A stretch of 64,000 nucleotides of DNA from Methanocellales archaeon (GCA_028715985.1 JAQUQR010000005.1:39069-103068), one strand, 5' to 3'. Numbered from the stretch's first letter, positions 47,722 to 57,900 are shown. A program made the numbers and translations. Notes: generated from the sequence alone by a model not told the origin.

Positions 47722-48171
47722 ATGGAAAAAAATAAAGGAAGAAAGAAAATGGAATTGAAAAGAAGTAGAGGGCATCTGATAGTGGGTTCCGTACTTCTAA
47801 TATTTGGAGGTATCGCATTTGCGATATTTGACCTTGTGACTTTTGGAGTTGGTTTAGCCGCTCCTGGCTTGGTGTTATTCATAGCCGGTTTGTATAGGGC
47901 AACGAAACCTAAAACAGAGCTTCGTTTAGACGAAAGAATGCGGAGAATTGATGAGAAAGCAGGATTGTTTGCTTTCTGGCTCCTATTTGGAACAACAGGA
48001 ATTTTATTTTGGGTGTGTATCTATTTTCCTGCTAGGTTTAGAACCACTGATATTTTAACTATACTCCTGCTCATCGGCATTTACTCATACTTTATAATCC
48101 GTTTTTATTACAACAGAAGGGGTTTAAATGAAAAACAAACTAGTACGAATGTAAGACGTGAGGCGATTTAA
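47722..48171 (+). CDS. DUF2178 membrane protein, copy 1
   Basis: About 149 residues with four hydrophobic segments. The ELKRSRGHLIVGS start of the mature homology region, the DERMRRIDEKAGLFAFW cytosolic signature and a terminal FIIRFYYNRRG match DUF2178. GGGGTGA is 6-7 nt before the ATG at 47722. The next gene starts at the base after its stop and is a paralog, so this is a tandem duplication. TTTATATACTTTAA about 60 nt upstream is the promoter. Such proteins sit with small XRE regulators in archaea and firmicutes. Confidence 0.82.
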   Translation: MEKNKGRKKMELKRSRGHLIVGSVLLIFGGIAFAIFDLVTFGVGLAAPGLVLFIAGLYRATKPKTELRLDERMRRIDEKAGLFAFWLLFGTTGILFWVCIYFPARFRTTDILTILLLIGIYSYFIIRFYYNRRGLNEKQTSTNVRREAI

Positions 48172-48555
48172 ATGGAATTGAAAAGAAGTAAAGATCATTT
48201 CGTTGTAGGCTCGGGGATTATACTCCTTGGCATAGTTTTACTTGAGGTATTTGATCTCGCATTTCTGGGAATGGGCATCATTTTCTCTGGCTTGATGTTA
48301 ATTTTTATTGGCATACATTGGGCAAGGAAACCCAAAATTGAGATTCCAAGCGACGAAAGATATATAAGAATTAATGAAAAAGCAGGTTCCAATGCGTTTT
48401 GGACAACCATAGGAATTTCAGCGGTTTTAGTGTACGTGGATGCCTATTTTCCATTAGGTCTGAAATTTAGAGAGTCTGTGACGTTAGTTTGGTTTGTTGG
48501 AATGGTTTCATTCATTATATATCGTTTTTACTACGATAAAAAGGGCTTCAAATGA
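48172..48555 (+). CDS. DUF2178 membrane protein, copy 2
   Basis: A 127-residue paralog of the preceding gene: ELKRSKDHFVVGS, then DERYIRINEKAGSNAFW and a terminal IIYRFYYDKKG. Four membrane segments. GAGG precedes the ATG by about 9 nt. The stop overlaps the start of the XRE regulator (ATGA), so the regulator is translationally coupled. Function unknown. Confidence 0.82.
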   Translation: MELKRSKDHFVVGSGIILLGIVLLEVFDLAFLGMGIIFSGLMLIFIGIHWARKPKIEIPSDERYIRINEKAGSNAFWTTIGISAVLVYVDAYFPLGLKFRESVTLVWFVGMVSFIIYRFYYDKKGFK

Positions 48556-48743
48556 AGAACAAACTCAAAGTATTCAGGGCGATGCATGACTTAACTCAAG
48601 AGGATCTCGCTGAAAAAGTGGAAGTTACCCGTCAGACCATCAACGCCATAGAAAAGGAGAGGTACGATCCCTCTTTAACATTGGCATTCAAACTTGCGAA
48701 TCTTTTCAAAGTAAAAATTGAGGAGTTATTCATTTACGAGTGA
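48552..48743 (+). CDS. XRE-family HTH regulator (YozG-like)
   Basis: A 63-residue one-domain repressor. Helices 2 and 3 are TQEDLAEKVEVTRQTINAIE, and the family end LANLFKVKIEELFIYE is present. Third gene of the DUF2178 operon with four-nucleotide overlap. It probably autoregulates the operon. Confidence 0.93.
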   Translation: MKNKLKVFRAMHDLTQEDLAEKVEVTRQTINAIEKERYDPSLTLAFKLANLFKVKIEELFIYE

Positions 48744-48745
48744 AA

Positions 48746-49600
48746 CTATTCCGTCTGAGCAAGCCATATTCCGAATATTATCAAGGCGCCACATACTACC
48801 TGGTAAGTATGTATCCTCTCGCCAAGGAAGACGGATGCCTGGATGACGGCAAAGACGGGTATCAGAAACGTGAAAACGTTTGTTTTGGATGCCTCCAACT
48901 CTCTGAGCGCCTCAAAGTATAGCAGGGTGCCACAAACGGTGCAAAGGATTGCTAACGCAAATATTATGCCCCATATGTTTATCGGATATGCAAAACTCAC
49001 GGGCTCTACTAAGATGGATATGGCGTCCAACAATATCGTTCCAATGAGTGTGCTGAATGCCAGGATGAGCAGCGGGCTATTTTTTTCCACGATCTTTTTT
49101 CCGATGACAGTGTAGATGGAGTAGGCTATCGCTGTGGATATGAGCATCAAATTGCCGTAAAAGGCCATTGAGTTGCCGAAGGTTGGACTGTTGCCGTTCA
49201 TCGATATGATGAGGACGCCTGTGAAAGAAAGCACCAAACCGGACATCTTTCGATAGCCGAGCGATTCGCGCAGAAATAAAGCGGCCAATATAAATGTAAA
49301 GGCTGGGCTGCTGTTCTGTAGTATGCTCGCCACGGAAACCGTCAAGTGCAGCATGCCTATGTTTTGCAGTATGTTTGGGATGGTGACGCCAACTATGCCC
49401 AATACGAGTAGGTTGGTGAAGTTGTCTTTTGCGAACTCTTTTATTTGTTGGATCTCGAACTTGATCAGCGCATATCCCATAAAAATGATGGTGGCAATGG
49501 AAAATCGCAAAGAAGCCAGATATATCGGCGTTACTTGATTCAGCCCCATCTTGGTAAGCACGAATGACATCGACCATAGGATTACTGCAATTAGGATCAA
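48746..49600 (-). CDS. EamA/DMT-family transporter
   Basis: A 284-residue protein with about ten membrane segments in two EamA repeats (about 1-130 and 145-284), each with the family proline/glycine pattern (ILWSMSFVLTKMGL, and GALIIFGIWLAQ at the end). The start is uncertain: the frame continues upstream without ATG, GTG or TTG beyond the TTG at 49600, yet ITKTYA preceding it looks like a natural N-terminus after a GGGGGAGG ribosome-binding site, which would need an ATT start. Substrate unknown. Confidence 0.85.
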   Translation of the reverse strand: MILIAVILWSMSFVLTKMGLNQVTPIYLASLRFSIATIIFMGYALIKFEIQQIKEFAKDNFTNLLVLGIVGVTIPNILQNIGMLHLTVSVASILQNSSPAFTFILAALFLRESLGYRKMSGLVLSFTGVLIISMNGNSPTFGNSMAFYGNLMLISTAIAYSIYTVIGKKIVEKNSPLLILAFSTLIGTILLDAISILVEPVSFAYPINIWGIIFALAILCTVCGTLLYFEALRELEASKTNVFTFLIPVFAVIQASVFLGERIHTYQVVCGALIIFGIWLAQTE

Positions 49601-50041
49601 CGCATAAGTTTTCGTAATAAACCTCCCCCGGCAAGACTGTTGATTTCGTGGATACTAAACTTTTGCGGATACTATACTAATTTTTTTTATAAATATATGT
49701 TGACCTACTTTGAGAAGCTACAGGATATATCGTTTGCCGCGTTTTGAGAACTTCTGAGATTTATATTGCATTTACGATCTCCGTATGCAGCTCTGAAATT
49801 TCGATCCCGCTTTCTATGCTTTATCCGAGTTTCTTTTAGGAGAGTCCCAAGGAATTTATGAGTTTAAGTCAAACTAAACCACAGCTTTAAAATTCAGCCC
49901 TGTTAAGAGTTGGACGTTAAAATTGATTGAAAAATGTTTAAATATTGTTATTGCCACATATCTATCTATCAGCATAACCTAGCTCAAACCACAGGTATTT
50001 TTAGGATTTAGATTAGATTAGACAATAGGAGTTGAAAAGGT
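49601..50041. other. Intergenic with direct-repeat operator candidate and promoters
   Basis: GGATACTA occurs twice, at 49650-49657 and 49667-49674, 17 bp apart, just inside a TATA-like TTTATAAAAAAAA on the minus strand (about 49682-49697) that would drive the EamA gene. The remainder leads to the plus-strand gene at 50042, with AAATATTG near 49940. No RNA gene seen. Confidence 0.4.
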
Positions 50042-50269
50042 ATGAAAATAGAAATTCCCGAGGAGGAGGAACGTCCACCTGCACTAAAGTATGGATTGAG
50101 TACGCCCGAAGGTCGAAAATGGGTAGAGCAATTTCTACAGAAAAAACACCCGGATTTATTCGGGGGTGCAATGATAAGCGCTAATGGACGAGTGATTATG
50201 GTGACTAATGGTCTTAAAGGCATCAGACTCGGAAAGAATTTCGTTGAAATATCAGATAAAATCAGTTGA
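50042..50269 (+). CDS. Small conserved-looking hypothetical protein
   Basis: A 75-residue soluble protein with a EEEERPPAL start and a GGAMISANGRVIMVTNGLKG centre resembling a short beta hairpin. AGGAG lies about 12 nt before the ATG. No known motif. It lies alone between the EamA promoter and nadA (convergent). Confidence 0.6.
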   Translation: MKIEIPEEEERPPALKYGLSTPEGRKWVEQFLQKKHPDLFGGAMISANGRVIMVTNGLKGIRLGKNFVEISDKIS

Positions 50270-50392
50270 AACCGATTAAAGCTCTAAAGATTTCGACTGA
50301 AGTGAAAAGTGTAAACCGACATTGCCGATATGCACATAATTTCTATTCAGAGCATATTAATTGATACGCCCTTTGTATGAGCAGGATCTTTT

Positions 50393-51307
50393 TCATCTTG
50401 AAAGTTCGAGCATTCTTTCTATCGCTTTTCTGGCCTTGTCTGCTACGCCTTTTCTGACTGTTATCTCCGGCTCTTCGGTCTCCAGTGCTCTTTCCACCTT
50501 TTCTAGGGTGTGCATTTTCATATGGGGGCAAACCGCATATTGGGAGAGGGGATAAAATTTCTTCCCTGGGATCTCCTTTTCAAGTCTGTACAACATCCCC
50601 ACCTCGGTACCTATCAAAAACTCCTTTCCTGCTGATGATTTGCAATATCTGACCATACCACTCGTTGAGGCGATGTGGTCTGCTGCCTCTTGAATTTCCG
50701 GTATGCATTCCGGGTGGACAACCAATTCGGCATCCGGGTGCTTCTCTCTCGCCTCCATTAAATCCGCTACAGTTATCTGGTGATGTGTGGGGCATAACCC
50801 ATATTCCGGAATGGAAATTATCTCTTTCTTCGTTCTCTGTCTAACATAGTGCGCTAGGTTGTTATCAGGTCCAAACAAAATCAAATCGGAATCCATCAAA
50901 TTCACTATCTGGGCTGCATTTGCAGATGTACAAATACAATCAGCATGGGCTTTATCCTCTGCCAACGTGTTTATGTACAGAACCGTCTCCGCATCGGGAT
51001 ATTTCCTTTTAGCAGCCAACAGCTCTTCTGTTTCCATCTGCTGAGCCATCGGGCAAATAGCACCAAGGTCCGGTATCAAGACCTTTTTATTCGGATTCAG
51101 TATGCTTGCGGTTTCTGCCATGAAATCCACCCCACAGAACACTATGATGTCTGCATCGGTCTTTGTCGCTTTCTGCGACAATTCCAGAGAATCGCCGACA
51201 AAGTCCGCGATATCCTGAACCTCGGGTCTTTGATAATTATGGGCAAGAATAACCGCGTTTTTGCTATCCTTTAGTCTCTCGATATTTTTGGTATTTATCA
51301 TCATCAT
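50393..51307 (-). CDS. nadA: Quinolinate synthase
   Basis: A 304-residue protein. The three cysteines of the [4Fe-4S] cluster are C85 (GAICPMA), C201 (HPEC) and C260 (AVCPHMK). LAHNYQRPEVQ and FCGVDFMAETA are family motifs. It condenses iminoaspartate with dihydroxyacetone phosphate to quinolinate for NAD synthesis. Three successive ATGs are possible; GAGG precedes the first. The start overlaps the fdhD stop by 4 nt. Confidence 0.96.
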   Translation of the reverse strand: MMMINTKNIERLKDSKNAVILAHNYQRPEVQDIADFVGDSLELSQKATKTDADIIVFCGVDFMAETASILNPNKKVLIPDLGAICPMAQQMETEELLAAKRKYPDAETVLYINTLAEDKAHADCICTSANAAQIVNLMDSDLILFGPDNNLAHYVRQRTKKEIISIPEYGLCPTHHQITVADLMEAREKHPDAELVVHPECIPEIQEAADHIASTSGMVRYCKSSAGKEFLIGTEVGMLYRLEKEIPGKKFYPLSQYAVCPHMKMHTLEKVERALETEEPEITVRKGVADKARKAIERMLELSR

Positions 51308-52059
51308 AATATCCTCTGTTCATTAGAATATATGTTCATCCTTTTACCTCTGACAAAGCCGATGACGGTTAATCCCGTCTTATTGGCGATTTCTACAGCC
51401 AAACTTGTAACAGCACCTCTTGAGGCGATGATCGGTATCTTTGCTACTGAGCATTTCAAAACCATTTCAGAGGATATCCTTCCAGTGCATACCACGAAGG
51501 TATCCGGAAAATGGTATTTTTTAAGCAGTGCATATCCTATGATTTTGTCCAGGGCATTGTGTCTGCCGATATCCTCTGAGACAAAGCACAGCTCCGTTTT
51601 TGAGACCTCAAGAATGGCACAGGTGTGTGTTCCACCGGTCCTTTGGTGCAATTCAGACGTCAGAATCTTTTTTATGCATTCAAATAAGACCTTTCTGTCC
51701 AGTTTCAGCTGGGAGCCAACCTTTGGGAGCTTGGACTCATCCAGAAATCCTGAGGCACCTCCGCAACCACTCACTATGACTTTTTTTGCAGCGAACACTT
51801 TGGTCGGATTTTTGGTTATCACCTTAGCCATATCCTCACGGATTTTCATGGATTCCACGTCTTCTATATCTTCAATAACTCCCTCAGATAAAAGATGGCC
51901 CAATACGAATTCCTTTTTCATTTGAGGGCTCATCATGGCAGTTGAAAAGTGCCTTCCGTTTACAAAGATCGCTAATGCGACCTCCTTAGCTACCTCCTCC
52001 TCTAGCTTTGTCCTCTGGTCTCCATCCAATCTTGTATATTCCTTTAGCACGCTTTTCAT
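51304..52059 (-). CDS. fdhD: FdhD-family sulfur transfer protein
   Basis: A 251-residue protein. FdhD motifs FVLGHLLSEGVI, EDIGRHNALDKIIGYAL and CTGRISSEMVLKC are present. In E. coli FdhD takes sulfur from IscS on a CxxC pair and passes it to the molybdenum cofactor of formate dehydrogenase. Here the loop reads SGCGGASG, with a single cysteine (C99), so the second is missing. No formate dehydrogenase is in the window. It lies 9 nt after a cysteine desulfurase gene and overlaps nadA. Confidence 0.9.
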   Translation of the reverse strand: MKSVLKEYTRLDGDQRTKLEEEVAKEVALAIFVNGRHFSTAMMSPQMKKEFVLGHLLSEGVIEDIEDVESMKIREDMAKVITKNPTKVFAAKKVIVSGCGGASGFLDESKLPKVGSQLKLDRKVLFECIKKILTSELHQRTGGTHTCAILEVSKTELCFVSEDIGRHNALDKIIGYALLKKYHFPDTFVVCTGRISSEMVLKCSVAKIPIIASRGAVTSLAVEIANKTGLTVIGFVRGKRMNIYSNEQRIL

Positions 52060-52068
52060 CTAATCTAG

Positions 52069-53262
52069 CTAACCTCTAGCAATCTCTTCAACGGCTCTCA
52101 ATAAAGTTTCGACTTCCTCTTCGGTATTATACAGGTATAAGGACACTCTAACGGCTCCATTGACACCCAGTTCCCTAATCAAGGGCATGCAGCAATGATA
52201 TCCGGATCTGACCATTATATTTGAAAAATTATCCAGCATCAAGGCAACATCATGGGGGTTTAAGCCTTTGATGTTAAAGGAGATCACCCCTATTCGTTGC
52301 CCTAGGTCTGGACAAAGGATTTCCACATTTTTTATCTCCTCTAATCCAAGGACTAATTTTTTAGTCAGCTTTTCCTCATATTTCCTTATGTCGTTCATTC
52401 CGATCTTTTCCAAATATTCAACAGCCCTTCCAAGGGCAATCCCACCAGCTATGTTCGGCGTGCCAGCTTCAAATCTCTCATAATTCTCCTTTAGCTTATA
52501 TCCCTCCAGGGAAACATCATCTATTGTCCCTCCCCCTATGGTGAGAGGTTCGACACTCTCTAAAAGCGGCATTCTCATGAACAAAACTCCAGTCCCTGTG
52601 GGCCCAAGCATTTTGTGCCCTGAAAAAGCCAAGAAGTCGCAGCCCAGTTCTTTTATATCTACGGGTAGGTGCGGCACTGACTGGGCCCCATCAACCAAGA
52701 ACAAAGCATTATTATCCTCACAGACCTTTGCAATCTCTTTTATTGGCGTTATCAAACCCAGAACATTTGAAACATGTGTTAGGGCAACCAACTTTGTCTT
52801 CTCATCTACCGCCTTTTCCACATCCTCTGTGCAGAGGATTCCTTTTTTTGGCTTGATGATCTCTAAGTCCACTCCAAATTTTTTCTTAACCCGTAGCCAT
52901 GGCATTAAATTGGAATGATGCTCCAGTATGCTGGTTACAATCTTGTCTCCTCTCCTCCATCCAAGCCCAGATGCGACTAAGTTGATTCCCTCGGTCGTAT
53001 TCTTTGTAAAGATGATCTCCTCCTCTCTGGCATTAATGAAATCAGCAATTTTTATGTGCCCCTCTTCGTAGAGTTGCGATGCTACCTGAGACAGCCTGTG
53101 AACGCCTCTCTCAATGTTTGCATTATAATCCCTATAATAGCTTTGGATCGAGGACACAACCGACTCTGGCGTTAAGCTCGTAGCTGCGCTGTCCATGTAA
53201 ATTATCCCCTCGTCCAAAATTGGGAAGTCCTTTCTGATATTTTCCACATTCATTCTAAACAT
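52069..53262 (-). CDS. sufS: Cysteine desulfurase, SufS type
   Basis: About 397 residues from the ATG at 53262; a TTG start 30 nt upstream is less likely. Group II features: MDSAATSLTP start, the EHHSNLMPW pocket, the PLP lysine in SGHKMLGPTG, and the short catalytic loop SGYHCCMPL with the active cysteine. It takes sulfur from cysteine for Fe-S clusters or sulfur carriers. Downstream in the same direction are fdhD and nadA, and larE starts divergently. Confidence 0.93.
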   Translation of the reverse strand: MFRMNVENIRKDFPILDEGIIYMDSAATSLTPESVVSSIQSYYRDYNANIERGVHRLSQVASQLYEEGHIKIADFINAREEEIIFTKNTTEGINLVASGLGWRRGDKIVTSILEHHSNLMPWLRVKKKFGVDLEIIKPKKGILCTEDVEKAVDEKTKLVALTHVSNVLGLITPIKEIAKVCEDNNALFLVDGAQSVPHLPVDIKELGCDFLAFSGHKMLGPTGTGVLFMRMPLLESVEPLTIGGGTIDDVSLEGYKLKENYERFEAGTPNIAGGIALGRAVEYLEKIGMNDIRKYEEKLTKKLVLGLEEIKNVEILCPDLGQRIGVISFNIKGLNPHDVALMLDNFSNIMVRSGYHCCMPLIRELGVNGAVRVSLYLYNTEEEVETLLRAVEEIARG

Positions 53263-53421
53263 CACACTTTTGTTATATTCATGATCTGGCAAGGCAAATA
53301 TGCCGCTCAGCCGCAGATTAGGGGTTTGTAGATAGATATGTACGTATTTATTAGTTATGGAAGGAAAGAAATACTTATGGGACTAAATATTTATTAATTT
53401 AATCTGTAGGAAAAGAACTGT

Positions 53422-54162
53422 GTGGAAGGCATGGATACAATAAAAAGATATATGGAAAAATTTGAGGGTGAAAGGGTTGCAGTTGCCTATTCCGGAGGAG
53501 TTGACAGCTCTCTCGTTGCTTATGCAGCCAAGGAAATCGCAGATGCTGTTACTGTTAAGTCAGATTTCACTCCCGATTGCGTCATAGAGGATGCCAAGGA
53601 GTTTGCAGAAAAGTTTGGCCTTAGACATAAAATTCTCAACGTAAACATCCTTGACGATGAGATGAAGGCTAATCCGCCAAACCGATGCTATCTGTGTAAG
53701 AAAAGGATCATCGAAGAGATAAAGAATCTGGGATATGATATTGTCATGGACGGAACCAATGCAGATGACTTGGATGCGGATAGACCAGGTTTAAAAGCCA
53801 AACAAGAAGAAGGGGTTATTTCCCCTCTGGCAGATCTTGGCTTGGGTAAACGGGACATAAGAAGGATAATGGCTGATATTGATGAAAATGTTGCAAGAAA
53901 ACCCTCAGAATCTTGCTTGGCGACCAGGATTCCTTTTAATTCAGAGATTACGCCAGAGAGACTAAACAGGATAAAAAAAGCAGAGGAACTCGCCAAATCG
54001 ATGGGTTTGAGTTCGATCAGGGTGAGGGATCACTTTCCGTTAGCTAACATAGAGGTACCCAGAGATGAGTTTGACAAGATGCTGGGTGCAGAGGACCTAC
54101 TCTCAGGACTCAAGCAACTTGGGTACAAATCTGTTACCCTAGGTGTAAGGGATGAAAGTTAA
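53422..54162 (+). CDS. larE: LarE-family ATP-dependent sulfur transferase
   Basis: A 246-residue protein from a GTG (ATG at 53431 alternative; AGGA precedes the GTG). The PP-loop SGGVDSS is at 24-30. Cysteines C89 and C92 (RCYLC) and C165 (ESCLATR) form the three-cysteine set seen in LarE types that carry a [4Fe-4S] cluster, unlike the single sacrificial cysteine type. LarE adds sulfur to the nickel-pincer nucleotide. No LarB or LarC gene is nearby. Convergent with the MptE-like gene, sharing the TTAA that is a stop on both strands. Confidence 0.9.
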   Translation: MEGMDTIKRYMEKFEGERVAVAYSGGVDSSLVAYAAKEIADAVTVKSDFTPDCVIEDAKEFAEKFGLRHKILNVNILDDEMKANPPNRCYLCKKRIIEEIKNLGYDIVMDGTNADDLDADRPGLKAKQEEGVISPLADLGLGKRDIRRIMADIDENVARKPSESCLATRIPFNSEITPERLNRIKKAEELAKSMGLSSIRVRDHFPLANIEVPRDEFDKMLGAEDLLSGLKQLGYKSVTLGVRDES

Positions 54163-54800
54163 TCAAAAAGATTGATCAATTTTTTCGCCCATTGGAGCTT
54201 CATCTTCTTGACTTCGCTTACGTTTGGGTCTTCAAAATCAAAGCCGATTAATGTAATGCTATCGGCACCAAATTCTTTTGCGATAAAAACGCACCTATCG
54301 CCGTCCGTAAACCCTCCAAAGTTGTGAACGTTTTTTAGCGGCTCAGATTGCGTACTACCGATGACATTTTTCAGCAATGGAACGTATTGCTTAATAGCAG
54401 GAATGTTATCGCCATGTGCGTGCACCACTATGATTGCACACAGTTTATCTGCGCTGATTATATCCTCCATGCAGCCATCCAGGTCTGTGACGACGATATC
54501 GGGGACTATGCAATTTTTCAGAAGGATGGATGTCGCACCATCTGCGGCAATGACTACACGACCAGACAAATCAGTGTCCTTAATCTCCTCATCTAACAAA
54601 GGAGCGTTTCCACATATGGTGACGCATCGTCGATAAATCAAATCGGACAACATCTGTACGTTAATCGAGCGATTTCCGATTAATTTGGACAATAAACCTG
54701 CAGCTTCTTCGTCTTTGCGCCTATCAAAACCGAATTCATCCAAAATTTCCTGGTAAATGGGCTCCCATTCCTCGAATTTCATCGTGAGGATTTTTGGCAT
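54159..54800 (-). CDS. mptE: 6-hydroxymethyl-7,8-dihydropterin pyrophosphokinase, MptE-like
   Basis: A 213-residue protein of the archaeal MptE/DUF115 family. CGNAPLLDEEI, VIAADGATSILLKNCIVPDIVVTDLDG, VVHAHGDNI and the GGFTDGDRCVFIA motif appear in order; aspartates in these bind magnesium-diphosphate. It activates hydroxymethyldihydropterin on the route to tetrahydromethanopterin, supporting a C1-metabolising archaeon. An ATG at 54782 is an alternative start. Confidence 0.9.
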   Translation of the reverse strand: MPKILTMKFEEWEPIYQEILDEFGFDRRKDEEAAGLLSKLIGNRSINVQMLSDLIYRRCVTICGNAPLLDEEIKDTDLSGRVVIAADGATSILLKNCIVPDIVVTDLDGCMEDIISADKLCAIIVVHAHGDNIPAIKQYVPLLKNVIGSTQSEPLKNVHNFGGFTDGDRCVFIAKEFGADSITLIGFDFEDPNVSEVKKMKLQWAKKLINLFD

Positions 54801-54962
54801 AACCTAAGTTAAATGTGTTCGTTGGAGTTAATAAAATAAAAAAACTACTGAGAGGGCATCGAAGCTCTATCCATTTTTAATAATGCTCTGGGCTATTTAC
54901 GTCGATTATAGTATTCGACATCTGAGACAACTTTTCTTGTTGTACCTGGCTCCTGCTTTACC

Positions 54963-57900
54963 TTATCTGGTGATACCGAACCGCATCTCAACGTTATTGA
55001 CCGTACACTCCCTCACCAGATCGCCTCTCACCCGTACTTCCATGCCCAGCTCAAGTTTCTTCGCCCTGATCTCCTCTGAGATGAAATCTCTCCACGTATC
55101 TATGAGGTCCACTAACTGTTCATCTCCAACCTGCACAAACACATCGATCTCAGCCTCGACATCAAGATCAAGCTCTTTCCTCATGTTCTGTATTCTTCGA
55201 ACGATGTCCCTAGCGCATCCTTCTGCCCTGACATCTTCTGTCAGCGAAACATCAACATACACCTTCCCTAAAGAAAAATCGGCAGCATAGATGTGCTCTG
55301 GAATCGTCTCCTCAAAATGAATCATGTCCTTGGTGATTTTGACGGTTTGATCATGTAACTTGAGTTGATATCCTTTTTCGATGTCTTTTTTTAGCCTTCT
55401 GCCATCGACTTTATTCAGTGCATTTATGATCTCTTCGGCTTTGCCCTTGAACCTTGGTCCAATGAGGCTCAGGTCAGGAATGACCTTTAGCGAAATCTCA
55501 TTGAACCTCTCACCAACGTTTAGCAGGTTTATCTCTTTTGTGTTAGCTTGCTCCATGATCACGCTTTTGAGATTTTTTACGGAATTTATCGCCTCCTCAT
55601 TGTAAGGCAAGATTATGATCTGCTTGACAGGCCACCTGAGCTTTCGCTTCGCTTTCTGTCGGGCCCTATGGGAAGCCTCAACGATATCCCTCGCGACATC
55701 CATGTTTGCCTCGAGTTTAGCATCGATTAGCTCCTCGCTCGGAGAAGGCCAATCGCACATGTGAACCGTTAGCAGCGCCTTAGGATCCATCCCACGCACC
55801 AGGTTCTGATAGATCTCCTCAGTGATGAAAGGCGTGAAGGGAGCCATCAGCTTTATGATTTGTGAGATGACGTCATAGATGACCCAATATGCTGCCAGCT
55901 TATCTGGATCATCTGCTTCTGTCCACGTCCTAGGGCGAATTAATTGAACGTACCATCGCGACACATCCTCGAGGATGAATTTTTGCAAGAGACGAGTTGC
56001 ACTGTGCAACTTGCAATCTTTCATCATATGGTCGACTTTTTTGATTAAGGAGTACATTCTTGAGAGAATCCACAGGTCTTCTGGCCTGAGATGCCCTTTT
56101 ATGGAATCAAATGAAGTGGCGTATGGATCGAAATTGTCGAGCTTCATGTAAGGTAGCGGGAAACGATAGAGGTTCCACAGGATGTTGAGCATTCTGTGCA
56201 CATTCTGAGCTTCCTCCCAGTTGAAGCGCAGGTCTTCCCAAGGTGCATTCGCTGATAAAACATAGAAACGCAGCGCATCGGCCCCATATTTTTCTATGAC
56301 CTCTTCGGGTGCCACCACATTTCCCAGGCTTTTGGACATCTTCCTACCCTCATCATCCAGCGTGAAGCCATGCATCAATACGCTCTTGTACGGTGCCTTT
56401 TCGAATGCAACCATACTTGAGCCGAGTTGCGAGTAAAACCACCCCCTCGTCTGATCATGCCCTTCTGTGATAAAATCGGCAGGCCACCACTTTTTGAACT
56501 TTTCAGTATCTTTTGGAAAGCCCAGATTGGCCCATGATGCTACGGCAGAGTCGAACCATACGTCAAATACATCCTTCACGCGATACATTGTTTTTCCACA
56601 TGTACATCTCAACTTGATGGCATCTATGCGGGGCCTGTGGAGTTCCACATGAGGGATGCTTGCCCTCTCCTTGAGTTCTTTTATGGTGCCTATCACTTCA
56701 ATGGAACCGCACTCGCACATCCAAATCGGCAGTGGGGTGCCCCAGTACCTCTGACGTGAGATGCACCAATCTCTCGCAGATGATATCCAGTCCATGAATC
56801 TAGCGGATCCAGCCCATTCTGGATACCATACTATGCGAGGAATCTCCGTTAACATCCTATCTTTCAGTTCTGAGATTTTGATGAACCATTGTTCAGTCGC
56901 CAAATAGATGATAGGAGTTTTGCAGCGCCAACAATGACCGTATCTATGCGTTATCTCTCCCTGAGCGAGGAGGGCACCCCTTTCATCAAGATCCTTTATG
57001 ACCTGTTGATTTGCATCAAAAACATACGTGTCGGCGTATGCGCCAGCATCCGTCGTGAAAAACCCATCAGGTCCCACAGGACAGAAGATCTGAAGCTGAT
57101 GCTCTTTGCCCAACAAAAAATCTTCCAAGCCGTGCCCTGGAGCGATGTGAACGCATCCTGTGTTTTCCACCTCAGGAGAAACCTCGAGTGTCACGAAATC
57201 TGCTGCATATATATTATGGTCCAGTTTTTGCTGATAGGGCACTATGTCCCCCAGAGGATGCTCATACTGTGTTCCGACGAGATCTTTACCCCGCAGGGTA
57301 TCTACCTTCTCGTAATCTTCATAACCCCCTTTTTTCAAGACATGTTCTACTAACCCAGAAGCCACGATCAACGTCTCATTTTTACATCTTATTTTGGAGT
57401 ACTCAAAGTCAGGATGGACCGCTATCGCCTGATTGGAAGGAATCGTCCAGGGGGTCGTAGTCCATATCACGATGCTTGCATCTTCCCTTACAAGTGGAAA
57501 CTTGACATAGATGGATGGATGGCGTTCCTCCCAATATTCCACTTCAGAATCTGCTATGGCGGTCTCACACCTAGGGCACCAGTTAACCACCCTCTTGCCT
57601 CTTTCAAGCAAACCCCTATCGTATGCATGTTTCAATGTCCACCATTCTGCTTCCATGTACTCATCGGCGAGGGTCATGTAGGGGTTTGTCCAATCAAGCC
57701 AAGCACCTAAGCGTTTGAATTGCAAGGTCATCTGATCCTTCGATTCAAGGGCGAAACGCTTACATTCAGCGATGAACTTATCTATGCCATACTTTTCTAT
57801 CTCTTTTTTTGTTCTGAATCCCAAGCTCCCCTCAACTTTGACCTCTATCGGAAGCCCATGCATATCCCATCCTGCCCTATCAAGGACTCGAAAACCCCTC

